From Halobacteriales archaeon QS_4_70_19 (GTDB lineage Archaea; Halobacteriota; Halobacteria; Halobacteriales; Haloarculaceae), in the NCBI GenBank assembly GCA_003020985.1, contig PXRM01000028.1, positions 57,596 through 121,595 of the forward strand: a stretch of 64,000 nt of DNA. The letters run 5' to 3'. Both the position numbers and the translations under genes were made by a program. A model generated the notes under the pieces. It searched no databases. It was not told the DNA's origin and saw only the letters and a program-made list of their open reading frames with translations. Positions 46,240-52,919 of this stretch are shown here, piece after piece; within the stretch, counting starts at the first letter, position 1, and the number at the start of each line of letters is the position of its first letter.

Positions 46240-46492
46240 TAGTGTTCAGGTAAGGGACGGAGTGTGGACGCCACCGCCCCGGAAGCTGGAGTGTTGAAAG
46301 CCCCCGCGCGCTCGCCCGCCCGGGTCTCGCTGCGCGCTTCGCGTTCCGGGCGTGCGGCGCCCTCCGGGCGCCGTTCCGGGCGTGTCGCTCCAGTGCTTGC
46401 GTCGTCCGGGACGGGGCGAGCGCACGGCCCCTTTCAGTCCCACCCCGTGACTGGTTCGCCCGGCCATCACGGGGGCTTATCTGAACACCGCC
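46240..46492. mobile_element. 253-bp non-coding element with terminal inverted repeats and flanking 10-bp direct repeats
   Basis: GTCCTACGGG occurs at 46230-46239 and again at 46493-46502. Inside these direct repeats, GTGTTCAGGTAAG (46242-46254) and CTTATCTGAACAC (46476-46488) are inverted repeats matching 12 of 13. This is the layout of a small non-autonomous insertion (MITE) or an internally deleted insertion sequence with a target-site duplication. Inside lies a second imperfect inverted repeat (TGAAAGCCCCCGCGCGCTCG against CGAGCGCACGGCCCCTTTCA) and a perfect hairpin CGGCGCCC-TCC-GGGCGCCG (46355-46373). No ORF of note. Confidence 0.65.
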
Positions 46493-46539
46493 GTCCTACG
46501 GGGGCGGCTATGAGGGCACGGACGGTCCGAGGCGTCGGG

Positions 46540-46836
46540 TCAGAGGCGGACGTACTGGGCGTGGACGGTCCCGTCCAGGTCGAGCACGTTCTCGGGGTCG
46601 ACGAAGCCCCCCTCGACGGCCGTGGCGACGGCCTCCTCGCCGACGAGGTTGGCCGTCTCCGCGCGGGCCAGCGCCGCCAGCACCGCCTCGTCGTCGGCCG
46701 GGTCGCCGCCGTAGAACTCCTCGGTGACGGTGAGCGACACCTGCTCGGTGGCGTACGACTCGCCCAGCGTGGCCTCGTCGCAGACCGCCACGATGGTCCC
46801 CTCCGGCGTCTCCCGTTCGCGTAGCAGCAGCGTCAT
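46540..46836 (-). CDS. DUF424 family protein
   Basis: 98 residues; a small archaeal-specific family of unknown function. The pattern TLLLRERETPEGTIVAVCDE, FYGGDPADDEAVLAALARAETANLVGEEAVATAVE and VLDLDGTVHAQYVRL fits DUF424 proteins, which often sit near translation genes. Only a longer shadow frame is in the ORF track; the ATG at 46836 overlaps the stop of the upstream TPR gene (ATGA), indicating translational coupling. Confidence 0.82.
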   Translation of the reverse strand: MTLLLRERETPEGTIVAVCDEATLGESYATEQVSLTVTEEFYGGDPADDEAVLAALARAETANLVGEEAVATAVEGGFVDPENVLDLDGTVHAQYVRL

Positions 46837-47870
46837 TCGTCCAGTCGTTCCCGGTCGTGCTCGTCGCGCTCGGTGCCCTCGTCCGGTCCGCTGGCGAACT
46901 CCTCGGCCAGTTCCTCCGCGAGGCCGCCCTCGGTCCCCGCGCCCGGCCCGGGTGCCTGCTCGCGGTCGATCGCACCGGCGGGGCCGGCGCCGCTCCCCTG
47001 CCCCTGGCCGCCCGCGGGGCCACTGTGGTCGTCGACCAGCTCCCGCTCGGCGCGCTCGCGCATCTCCTCGGCCTCGGAGACGACCTCCTCCGCGCGGTCG
47101 TAGTGGCCGAGCTCCTCCAGCGCACGGGCCTTCTCCTCCAGGATCTCGGCGTTGCGGAAGCCCAGGCGGAGCGCGTTGTCGAACGCGTTGACGGCGTCCT
47201 CGGCGAGGCCCCGCTCCAGCAGGAAGAACCCGCGGTTGTACCAGGCCTGCGGGAACCGCGGGTCCTGCTCGACGGCGCGCTCGGCGTGTTCGAGCGCCTG
47301 CTCGCCCTGCCCGGACTCGTACAGCGCGTACGCGAGGTTCGTGTGCGCGCTGGCGGCGTGGTCGCCCTCGCCGTCGATGCGGAGCGCCTCGCGGGAGGCC
47401 CCGATGGCCGGGTCGTACTCCTCCAGTTCCGCGTGGGCGACGCCCTTGTTCACCCACGCCTCCTGCTCGAGCCGGGGGTCGTCGGTGAAGCGAGCGACCC
47501 GCTCGAAGGCGTCGGCGGCCTGCTCGTGGCGGTTGATCTGCATGTAGGAGAGCCCGACGTCGAGCAGTTCCTCGGCGTCGACCTGCTCGACGCCGACCTG
47601 CCGGTCGTCGAGCGTGTCCGCCACGACCCGCGAGTCGATCGGGTCGACCTTCCTGGAGTCGACCTTCAGCTCCGGCGGCTCGAAGTCGAACCCCTCCTCG
47701 TACGGGTCACCGAACCCCTGGCCGCCCGAGAACTGGTGGCTGCCGTCGCCACCGTCGCCGGGCCCGGCCCCGGCCTCGTCCTCGTCCTCGCCGTCGTCGT
47801 CCTCCTGCCCCGGGGGAACCGGCGGTCTGGCGTCCTCCGGCGCCGTCGCCTCCTCCTCGTCGTCGGTCAT
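46833..47870 (-). CDS. Tetratricopeptide-repeat protein
   Basis: 345 residues. An acidic Gly/Asp-rich N-terminus (about 50 residues) is followed by at least four TPR units, for example LLDVGLSYMQINRHEQAADAFERV, WVNKGVAHAELEEYDPAIGASREAL, TNLAYALYESGQGEQALEHAERAV and WYNRGFFLLERGLAEDAVNAFDNAL. It should be a protein-protein scaffold. The C-terminal 70 residues are low-complexity Gly/Ala/Asp. Coupled to the DUF424 gene by a four-base overlap; a functional link is inferred only from that. Confidence 0.88.
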   Translation of the reverse strand: MTDDEEEATAPEDARPPVPPGQEDDDGEDEDEAGAGPGDGGDGSHQFSGGQGFGDPYEEGFDFEPPELKVDSRKVDPIDSRVVADTLDDRQVGVEQVDAEELLDVGLSYMQINRHEQAADAFERVARFTDDPRLEQEAWVNKGVAHAELEEYDPAIGASREALRIDGEGDHAASAHTNLAYALYESGQGEQALEHAERAVEQDPRFPQAWYNRGFFLLERGLAEDAVNAFDNALRLGFRNAEILEEKARALEELGHYDRAEEVVSEAEEMRERAERELVDDHSGPAGGQGQGSGAGPAGAIDREQAPGPGAGTEGGLAEELAEEFASGPDEGTERDEHDRERLDE

Positions 47871-47934
47871 TGTCCCCGGGTTGACGGTTGGCGGGCGTAA
47901 GGCTTGCGTCAGAGCCGCGCCGGCCGGTGCGGGC

Positions 47935-48528
47935 TCACCGGTCCTGGAAATCCCGCCGCATCGCGATCTCGAACCAGGGGCAGAGCCGGAGCTGGCGGTA
48001 CTGCTTCTGGTGCTCGTAGAGGTGCTGGTAGGGGACCCACATCCGCCCGCCGACCTCCGCGGGGTTCGGGTCCAGCGTCCGGTCCGACAGCGTGCATTTC
48101 AGCACGGCACAGACCTCCCACTCGACGCCCTGGTCGAGGTAGTAGCGCTTGTACTCGAACTTGTCCGTGATCCGGAGGTCGTCGTACTGGTCGGGCGTGA
48201 CGCCGAGTTCCTCCTCCAGTCGCTGGCGGGTCGCGGCCTTCTGGCTCTGACCCTCCTCGGGATGTGAGGCCACGGTCCCGTCCCAGTGGGTGTCCCAGAG
48301 GCGCTTGTCGGCGGCCCGCTGGGCCAGCAGCACGTTCCCCGCCCGGTCGAAGACGAGGACGGTGAACGCGCGGTGACGGATCCCGTCGCCGGTGTGGGCC
48401 TCGAGTCGATTGGCCAGTCCCTGCTCGCGGTCGTTCTCGTCGACGACGATGACCTCCTGACGGGCGTTCTCGTGCTCGGCCTCGGCGCTGTCGGTGGCGC
48501 CACCGGGGTCGATCTCGTCGGTGCTCAT
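47935..48528 (-). CDS. idi: Type 1 isopentenyl-diphosphate isomerase-like Nudix protein
   Basis: 197 residues with the IDI-1/Nudix layout: VIVVDENDREQGLANRLEAH, RHRAFTVLVFDRAGNVLLAQRA, and a Nudix-type helix SQKAATRQRLEEELGV. The family interconverts IPP and DMAPP in isoprenoid (archaeal lipid) synthesis. The catalytic Glu region (EWEVCAVL) is present. However, the active-site Cys that precedes x-HP in characterised enzymes is replaced by Ala (GTVASHPEEG), so isomerase activity is uncertain. The start at 48528 (MSTDEIDPG) is preferred to the longer track start. GGTCTTAAGG (48549-48558) and TTTATATG (about 48606-48613) on the minus strand are TATA candidates. Confidence 0.82.
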   Translation of the reverse strand: MSTDEIDPGGATDSAEAEHENARQEVIVVDENDREQGLANRLEAHTGDGIRHRAFTVLVFDRAGNVLLAQRAADKRLWDTHWDGTVASHPEEGQSQKAATRQRLEEELGVTPDQYDDLRITDKFEYKRYYLDQGVEWEVCAVLKCTLSDRTLDPNPAEVGGRMWVPYQHLYEHQKQYRQLRLCPWFEIAMRRDFQDR

Positions 48529-48863
48529 GTGGGTCGCTTGCCCGTTCACCTTAAGACCGCTTCGGCTTTCGGGGGCCGGTTCCGCTCGAACTGCGGTCGC
48601 CGTAGCATATAAATAGCCGAACACTTCCGGGCATCGGACGGTCCCGTCCCGGTAATCCTCGGGTCGAGAAGGCCCCCGTGGCCGGGATGGGTCCCGGGGC
48701 GCCCCAGCGTGGATTCGGCGTTCGGGCCCCCTCCCGGGCGTGCGGGTGTGTGTTAGGATGACGTGGGCGGGGAGGAGGCGGTCCTGTCACTCGTGTAATC
48801 AGGAATACTCTAGACAGTTAGTACGCAGAATTTTATACGTATGGACGGTAGTAGTGTGTACGG
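48529..48863. other. Intergenic region between divergent genes with several TATA boxes
   Basis: 335 bases. It holds two TATA candidates for the Idi-like gene on the minus strand (48549-48558 and about 48606-48613) and TTTTATACG (48831-48839) for the plus-strand gene at 48864. The GC-rich middle (48620-48780) contains no credible reading frame; an untranslated RNA cannot be excluded. Confidence 0.5.
48831..48839 (+). promoter_or_regulatory. TATA box of the DUF7504-like gene
   Basis: TTTTATACG lies 25-33 bases before the ATG at 48864 and is preceded by an AT-rich BRE region. Confidence 0.65.
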
Positions 48864-49550
48864 ATGCTACACAAAGCTGTGGACACCGGCGGTGTGGGCC
48901 GCGGGGAGGTCGGCGCGGAGGGGACCGAGCTGCGGCGGCTCGGGACACAGGGCTGTCTGGCGCTGTTCGTCGGCGAGCAATCGCCGGCGCACGCGACCGC
49001 GAGCAGCCGGCTCCACGCACGAGCCCCGGAGGAGGATCACCACCTGTTCGTGAGTCCCCCGCGGACTCTGCCCTCAGTGAAACACCACGTCGACGCCGTT
49101 CCGGCTGGCGCGTCGGTCCGAGTCATCCGGACCTCGCGCGGGCCCGACCACGACGGCCGCTTCGACGGGATTCCGACACGGGCCGCCGTCGACCAGGTGA
49201 ACGGCTCGCTCCGCGCGCTCGGAGCCGCCGTCTCCGACGCGATGGAGATCACGGCCGCCCGCGACGAGGGGCGACCCGTCGTCTGCCTGCGCGACGTGGC
49301 CTCGCTGACCGACGACCGGTTCGAGCTGGAGCGGTTCCTGCTCGAACTGCGCGTCGCGGCGCTCGAAACGAACGCGGTCGTCCACGCACACCTCCCGGTC
49401 ACATCGGACCACGAGTGGCTGGACGGCCTGCTCGACCTCGCAGACGCGACCTGCTACATCGAGGACGGGCTCCCGCCGGAAGGCGAATGGGACCTCCACC
49501 AGGCGGCGATGGAGACGGCCGCCCCCGGAACCGCCAGCGAATCCGTCTGA
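48864..49550 (+). CDS. DUF7504-like haloarchaeal protein
   Basis: 228 residues, soluble. The N-terminal part includes LGTQGCLALFVGEQSPAHATA. The C-terminal part has RPVVCLRDVASLTDDRFELERFLLELR, then AVVHAHLPVTSDHEWLDGLLDLADATCYIEDG. The second half resembles the core of haloarchaeal DUF7504 proteins (distant RecA/KaiC-like fold with LxSLT and AHxHLD segments), which have been linked loosely to signalling. The P-loop expected in active RecA-fold ATPases is not seen, so it may be a degenerate or regulatory member. The family call is from memory and moderate. Confidence 0.6.
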   Translation: MLHKAVDTGGVGRGEVGAEGTELRRLGTQGCLALFVGEQSPAHATASSRLHARAPEEDHHLFVSPPRTLPSVKHHVDAVPAGASVRVIRTSRGPDHDGRFDGIPTRAAVDQVNGSLRALGAAVSDAMEITAARDEGRPVVCLRDVASLTDDRFELERFLLELRVAALETNAVVHAHLPVTSDHEWLDGLLDLADATCYIEDGLPPEGEWDLHQAAMETAAPGTASESV

Positions 49551-49648
49551 GACGGCCCCCACGGCCACATCGGACCTGCGGCTCCGGGTCCACTTCCTTC
49601 TGACTGCGAGCGACGCGGCTGTCCTTCCCCGTGTCCTCCGGTAGGCTC

Positions 49649-50062
49649 TCAGCCCAGTTTCTCGTCGAGGATGAGCCGCGTCTTCGTCGAGACCACCTCG
49701 TCCAACTCGCGCGCCCGCGTGATGAGCGAGTTCAGCGCGTCCGTGTCGGCCGTGTCGGCCACGACGACGATGTCCTCCTCGCCGGAGACCTGCCAGACGA
49801 AGTCCACCTCCGACCACTCGGCCATCCCGTCGGACACCGCCGTGGTGTCGACGTCGACGGCCACGTCGATCTCGATCATCGCCTTCACGTTCCCCGTCCT
49901 GGTGGCGACGGTGAAGCGCTCGATGACGCCCTCGTCCATCAGCCGATCCACCCGGTTCCGGACGGTCCCCTCGCTGGTGCCGACCTCGTCGGCGATCTCC
50001 GTGTACGGCGTGCGGGAGTCCCGCCGGAGGATGGTGAGGATCTCCCGGTCCAGACTGTCCAT
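49649..50062 (-). CDS. Lrp/AsnC-family transcriptional regulator
   Basis: 137 residues. An N-terminal helix-turn-helix (MDSLDREILTILRRDSRTPY, then IADEVGTSEGTVRNRVDRLMDEGVIERF) is followed by a RAM-type ligand-binding domain (KAMIEIDVAVDVDTT, DFVWQVSGEEDIVVVADTAD). Lrp proteins form dimers to octamers and sense amino acids or related metabolites. It is divergent from carA, with palindromic sites between the two genes, so control of carA and of itself is likely but inferred. Confidence 0.92.
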   Translation of the reverse strand: MDSLDREILTILRRDSRTPYTEIADEVGTSEGTVRNRVDRLMDEGVIERFTVATRTGNVKAMIEIDVAVDVDTTAVSDGMAEWSEVDFVWQVSGEEDIVVVADTADTDALNSLITRARELDEVVSTKTRLILDEKLG

Positions 50063-50140
50063 GGTCGGTCGCGGGGCCCGTGCGAGTGGCCGTCGGCACC
50101 CCGTCGAGGTGAGACGCTTTCCGCGGACCGCACTTACCGA

Positions 50141-50155
50141 TTACGAAATTCGTAA
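50141..50155. promoter_or_regulatory. Palindromic operator candidate between the Lrp gene and carA
   Basis: TTACGAAATTCGTAA is a perfect 7-1-7 palindrome about 80 bases before the Lrp start and 52 before the carA start. Its size and AT-rich centre fit Lrp/AsnC operators. Confidence 0.65.
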
Positions 50156-50193
50156 CTCGGCTTCGAACGCAACGGTTATTCCGGGGGCGACGA

Positions 50194-50206
50194 TACGAGC
50201 ATCGTA
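50194..50206. promoter_or_regulatory. Second palindromic site directly before the carA start
   Basis: TACGA-GCA-TCGTA is a perfect 5-3-5 palindrome ending immediately before the carA ATG. It shares the TACGA/TCGTA half-sites with the operator candidate at 50141. A TATA-like GGTTATTCC lies at about 50174-50182, so binding here would overlap the likely transcription start. Confidence 0.5.
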
Positions 50207-51325
50207 ATGACCGACGCCCCAGACGGCGACGAGTACCCGACAGCCTACGTGGCCATCGAGGGGGGCCGGGTCGTCGAGGCCCGGACCCGCGCCCCCGGTC
50301 GGGCGCGTGGCGAACTCGTGTTCACCACCGCCTACACCGGCTACGAGGAGTCGCTCACGGACCCCTCCTACGAGGAGCAGATCCTGACCTTCTCCTACCC
50401 CCTCATCGGGAACTACGGCGTCCGGGAGGAGCGGTTCGAGTCCGACCGCGTCCACCCGCGTGCGGCCGTCGCCCGCGAGTTCACCGACGACGTGGCCGAG
50501 TGGCTCGCCGACGAGGGCGTGCCGGCCGTCGACCACCTCGACACCCGCGACCTCGTCACGGGCATCCGCGAGGAGGGGGCCATGGAGTGTGGCATCGCCG
50601 CCGGCCCCGACGCCACGCCCGAGGCCGCCCGCGAGGAACTAGCACAGTGCGTCGCGATGAGCGACCACACGGACATCGGCTCGCAGGTCAGCGTCCCCGG
50701 GCGCGCGACCCACAACGGGGACGGCGACGGCCCGCGCGTCGCCCTCATCGACTGCGGCGCGAAGGAGAGCATCGTCAGCTCGCTGCTCGAGCGCGACGCC
50801 GTCGTCGACGTCCTCCCGTACGACGCCACCGTCGCCGACATCGAGCACGTCGACCCGGACGTGCTCTTCATCTCGAACGGGCCGGGCGACCCGGAGAACT
50901 TCGAGGCGGCCGCCGAACTCGTCGAGGAGTACGTCGGCGAGACGCCCATCGCGGGCATCTGTCTGGGGCAGCAGGTCGTCGCCAACGCGCTGGGCGGGTC
51001 GACGGAGAAGATGGAGTTCGGCCACCGGGGCGTCAACCAGCCGGTTCGTGACCTGCGGACCAACCGCGTCGTGATGACCACCCAGAACCACGGCTACACG
51101 GTCGCCGAGCCGGGCGACCAGCTCGAGGTCACGCAGATCAACGTCAACGACGACACGCCCGAGGGGCTCGAATCGGACGACCTCGACATCATCACCCGTC
51201 AGTACCACCCCGAGGCCAACCCCGGCCCGAACGACTCGCTGGACTTCTTCGACGACGTGCTGGCGCTGGCCGGCTACGAGACTGACGCCGGCGACACGGG
51301 CGCGACGAAGGCACCGACGAACTGA
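50207..51325 (+). CDS. carA: Carbamoyl-phosphate synthase small (glutaminase) subunit
   Basis: 372 residues. Releases ammonia from glutamine and passes it to CarB for carbamoyl-phosphate, the start of pyrimidine and arginine synthesis. The N-terminal domain begins TAYVAIEGGRVVEARTRAPG and contains GYEESLTDPSYEEQILTFSYPLIGNYG. The class I glutaminase domain has the nucleophile Cys in GICLGQQVVANALGG near residue 250 (GHQ in E. coli), KMEFGHRGVNQPV and the His/Glu pair in QYHPEANPGP. carB is not adjacent. Expression is probably linked to the divergent Lrp regulator through the sites in between. Confidence 0.96.
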   Translation: MTDAPDGDEYPTAYVAIEGGRVVEARTRAPGRARGELVFTTAYTGYEESLTDPSYEEQILTFSYPLIGNYGVREERFESDRVHPRAAVAREFTDDVAEWLADEGVPAVDHLDTRDLVTGIREEGAMECGIAAGPDATPEAAREELAQCVAMSDHTDIGSQVSVPGRATHNGDGDGPRVALIDCGAKESIVSSLLERDAVVDVLPYDATVADIEHVDPDVLFISNGPGDPENFEAAAELVEEYVGETPIAGICLGQQVVANALGGSTEKMEFGHRGVNQPVRDLRTNRVVMTTQNHGYTVAEPGDQLEVTQINVNDDTPEGLESDDLDIITRQYHPEANPGPNDSLDFFDDVLALAGYETDAGDTGATKAPTN

Positions 51326-51361
51326 GCGCTCGACCCGCCGGGGTGGCGGTCGCCGGGGGAG

Positions 51362-51370
51362 GGTATAAGT
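51362..51370 (+). promoter_or_regulatory. TATA box of the FtsX/MacB-type permease gene
   Basis: GGTATAAGT lies 25-33 bases before a GTG at 51395, which favours that codon as a leaderless start over the TTG at 51383. Confidence 0.5.
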
Positions 51371-51394
51371 AGAGATACCTGTTTGGAACAGAAG

Positions 51395-52657
51395 GTGGCG
51401 ACGGAACGGCCGGACGGACACCGGGGGCGGGGAGCGCGGCTCCGCGGAGCGGCCGCCCTGGCCGCCCGCTGGCTGTGGCACTACCGGGTCCGCTCGGGGC
51501 TCGCCGTCGCCGGCATCACCGTCGCGGTCGTCCTGGCCATCACGCTCGGCAGTGTCGGCCACGGCGTAACGGCGAACGGGGGGCAGGCGATCGAGCTCAT
51601 CAACCGCGACCTGTGGGCGACGACGGGGAGCGTCGCCCTCCGCCCCGGCGGGGTCGGGGGTGTCGCAAACCCCGTCCAGAACGCCCACGAGCGGACCGCC
51701 GCGTTCGAGGCCACGGAGGGGGTCAGCGACGCCGACGCGCTCGGGTTCAACGCCGTCTACGTCAGCGACACCCCGTCGGACTTCGAGACGATCGTCGGCG
51801 TCGGCGTGACCGGGAGCGCCACGGAGGCGAACATGGAGGCCGGGACCGCGTTCGGGACGGTCGACCTCCATTACGGTAGCGGGGACTACGACGGCCCCAT
51901 GACGCGCGAACTGCTCATCGATCGCCGGACGGCCGAGCGGTTCGACGTGGGCGTCGGGGACGAGCTCTACGTCGGCGGGACGATCGCGACCGCCGAGCAG
52001 CAGTCGTTCGAGGTGGTCGGCATCACGTCGACGTTCTCCCGGTTCCTCGGGGCGCCGACCGTGACGCTGCATCTCTCGGAGCTCCAGACGGTTGTCGGGA
52101 CGACGGGTACCGACCCGGCAGCGGTCATCGCCATCACGACCCCACAGGACGCCAGCACGGACCGCGTCCAGCGGCGGCTGGAGCGGCGGTTCCCGGAGTT
52201 CAGCGTCCGGACGAACGACGAGCAGGTCCGGGCCATCACCGGCCGCCAGTCGACGCTGCTGGTCGCCGCGGGGCTGCTCGTCCTGCTGGCGATCGTGACG
52301 AGCGTCCTGCTCACGGCGAACGTCGCGGCACTGCTGGTCCAGCAGCAGCGCGAGTCACTGGCCGCCGCGCTCGCGACCGGCATGCGCCCGTTGACGCTCG
52401 CGGTGGCGGTGGTGGTGCAGGGGGCGCTTCTGGGGCTCACCGGCGCCGTCCTGGGCTGTCTGCTCGCGCTCCCGATGATCGCGGGGGTGAACGCCGTCGT
52501 CGGCACGCTGACCGGGTTCGGCGACCTCCTGCTCGCGCCGCCCTGGCTCTATCTGCTGGGGAGCGGGCTGGCGGTCGGCTTCGGCGTCCTCGGCTCGCTG
52601 ACCGGCGCCTACCTCGTGTTGCGCCTCGAGCCGGTCCGGGTCCTCTCGCGCCACTGA
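51395..52657 (+). CDS. FtsX/MacB-family ABC transporter permease
   Basis: 420 residues. One N-terminal membrane helix (SGLAVAGITVAVVLAITLG) is followed by an extracytoplasmic MacB_PCD-like domain of about 200 residues (ending near ITSTFSRFLGAPTVTLHLSE). Three membrane helices then form the FtsX domain (LLVLLAIVTSVLLTANVAALL, VVQGALLGLTGAVLGCLLALP, LLGSGLAVGFGVLGSLTG). Such permeases pair with an ATPase to move lipids, lipoproteins or peptides, or to transmit mechanical signals. No ATPase gene is adjacent. Start GTG 51395 is favoured by the upstream TATA box. The Lrp/carA pair upstream is probably unrelated. Confidence 0.82.
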   Translation: MATERPDGHRGRGARLRGAAALAARWLWHYRVRSGLAVAGITVAVVLAITLGSVGHGVTANGGQAIELINRDLWATTGSVALRPGGVGGVANPVQNAHERTAAFEATEGVSDADALGFNAVYVSDTPSDFETIVGVGVTGSATEANMEAGTAFGTVDLHYGSGDYDGPMTRELLIDRRTAERFDVGVGDELYVGGTIATAEQQSFEVVGITSTFSRFLGAPTVTLHLSELQTVVGTTGTDPAAVIAITTPQDASTDRVQRRLERRFPEFSVRTNDEQVRAITGRQSTLLVAAGLLVLLAIVTSVLLTANVAALLVQQQRESLAAALATGMRPLTLAVAVVVQGALLGLTGAVLGCLLALPMIAGVNAVVGTLTGFGDLLLAPPWLYLLGSGLAVGFGVLGSLTGAYLVLRLEPVRVLSRH

Positions 52658-52710
52658 GCGCCGGGTCCGCGTTCGTCCCGACAGCGGGTGGTTCGTACGA
52701 TACGGCCGGG

Positions 52711-52729
52711 GGCGGTGTCGAACACCGCC
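52711..52729 (+). terminator. Hairpin downstream of the permease gene
   Basis: GGCGGTGT-CGA-ACACCGCC is a perfect 8-bp stem with a 3-base loop, 53 bases after the stop. Its right arm plus following bases (GAACACCGCC then CTACGG) resembles the right end of the element at 46240-46492, so it could instead be a relic of that element. Confidence 0.45.
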
Positions 52730-52754
52730 CTACGGAAGTCGGTTCATCCGTAGA

Positions 52755-52764
52755 TTAATTATGT
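52755..52764 (+). promoter_or_regulatory. Possible TATA box of the surface-protein gene
   Basis: ATTAATTATG is the most AT-rich stretch upstream. It is about 160 bases before the chosen GTG, implying a long leader, so the assignment is weak. Confidence 0.35.
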
Positions 52765-52919
52765 TTGGCTTCGAGGAACTCGTCGTCACGAGGTACTCTG
52801 TGACACATGACGGGTTCGCACTACGGGGGTTACCATACCGAGTGGGGAAGCGCAGTCGAACGACAGGCGGGGTCCGGACGGACCTCATCGCGTGGTGGGT
52901 GGGGCGGGGGTGAGCGGTC

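Noticed and set aside
50954-50977. GICLGQQ instead of GICLGHQ in CarA as a sign of inactivity
   Set aside because: The nucleophile Cys and the later His/Glu pair are intact, so the glutaminase should work.
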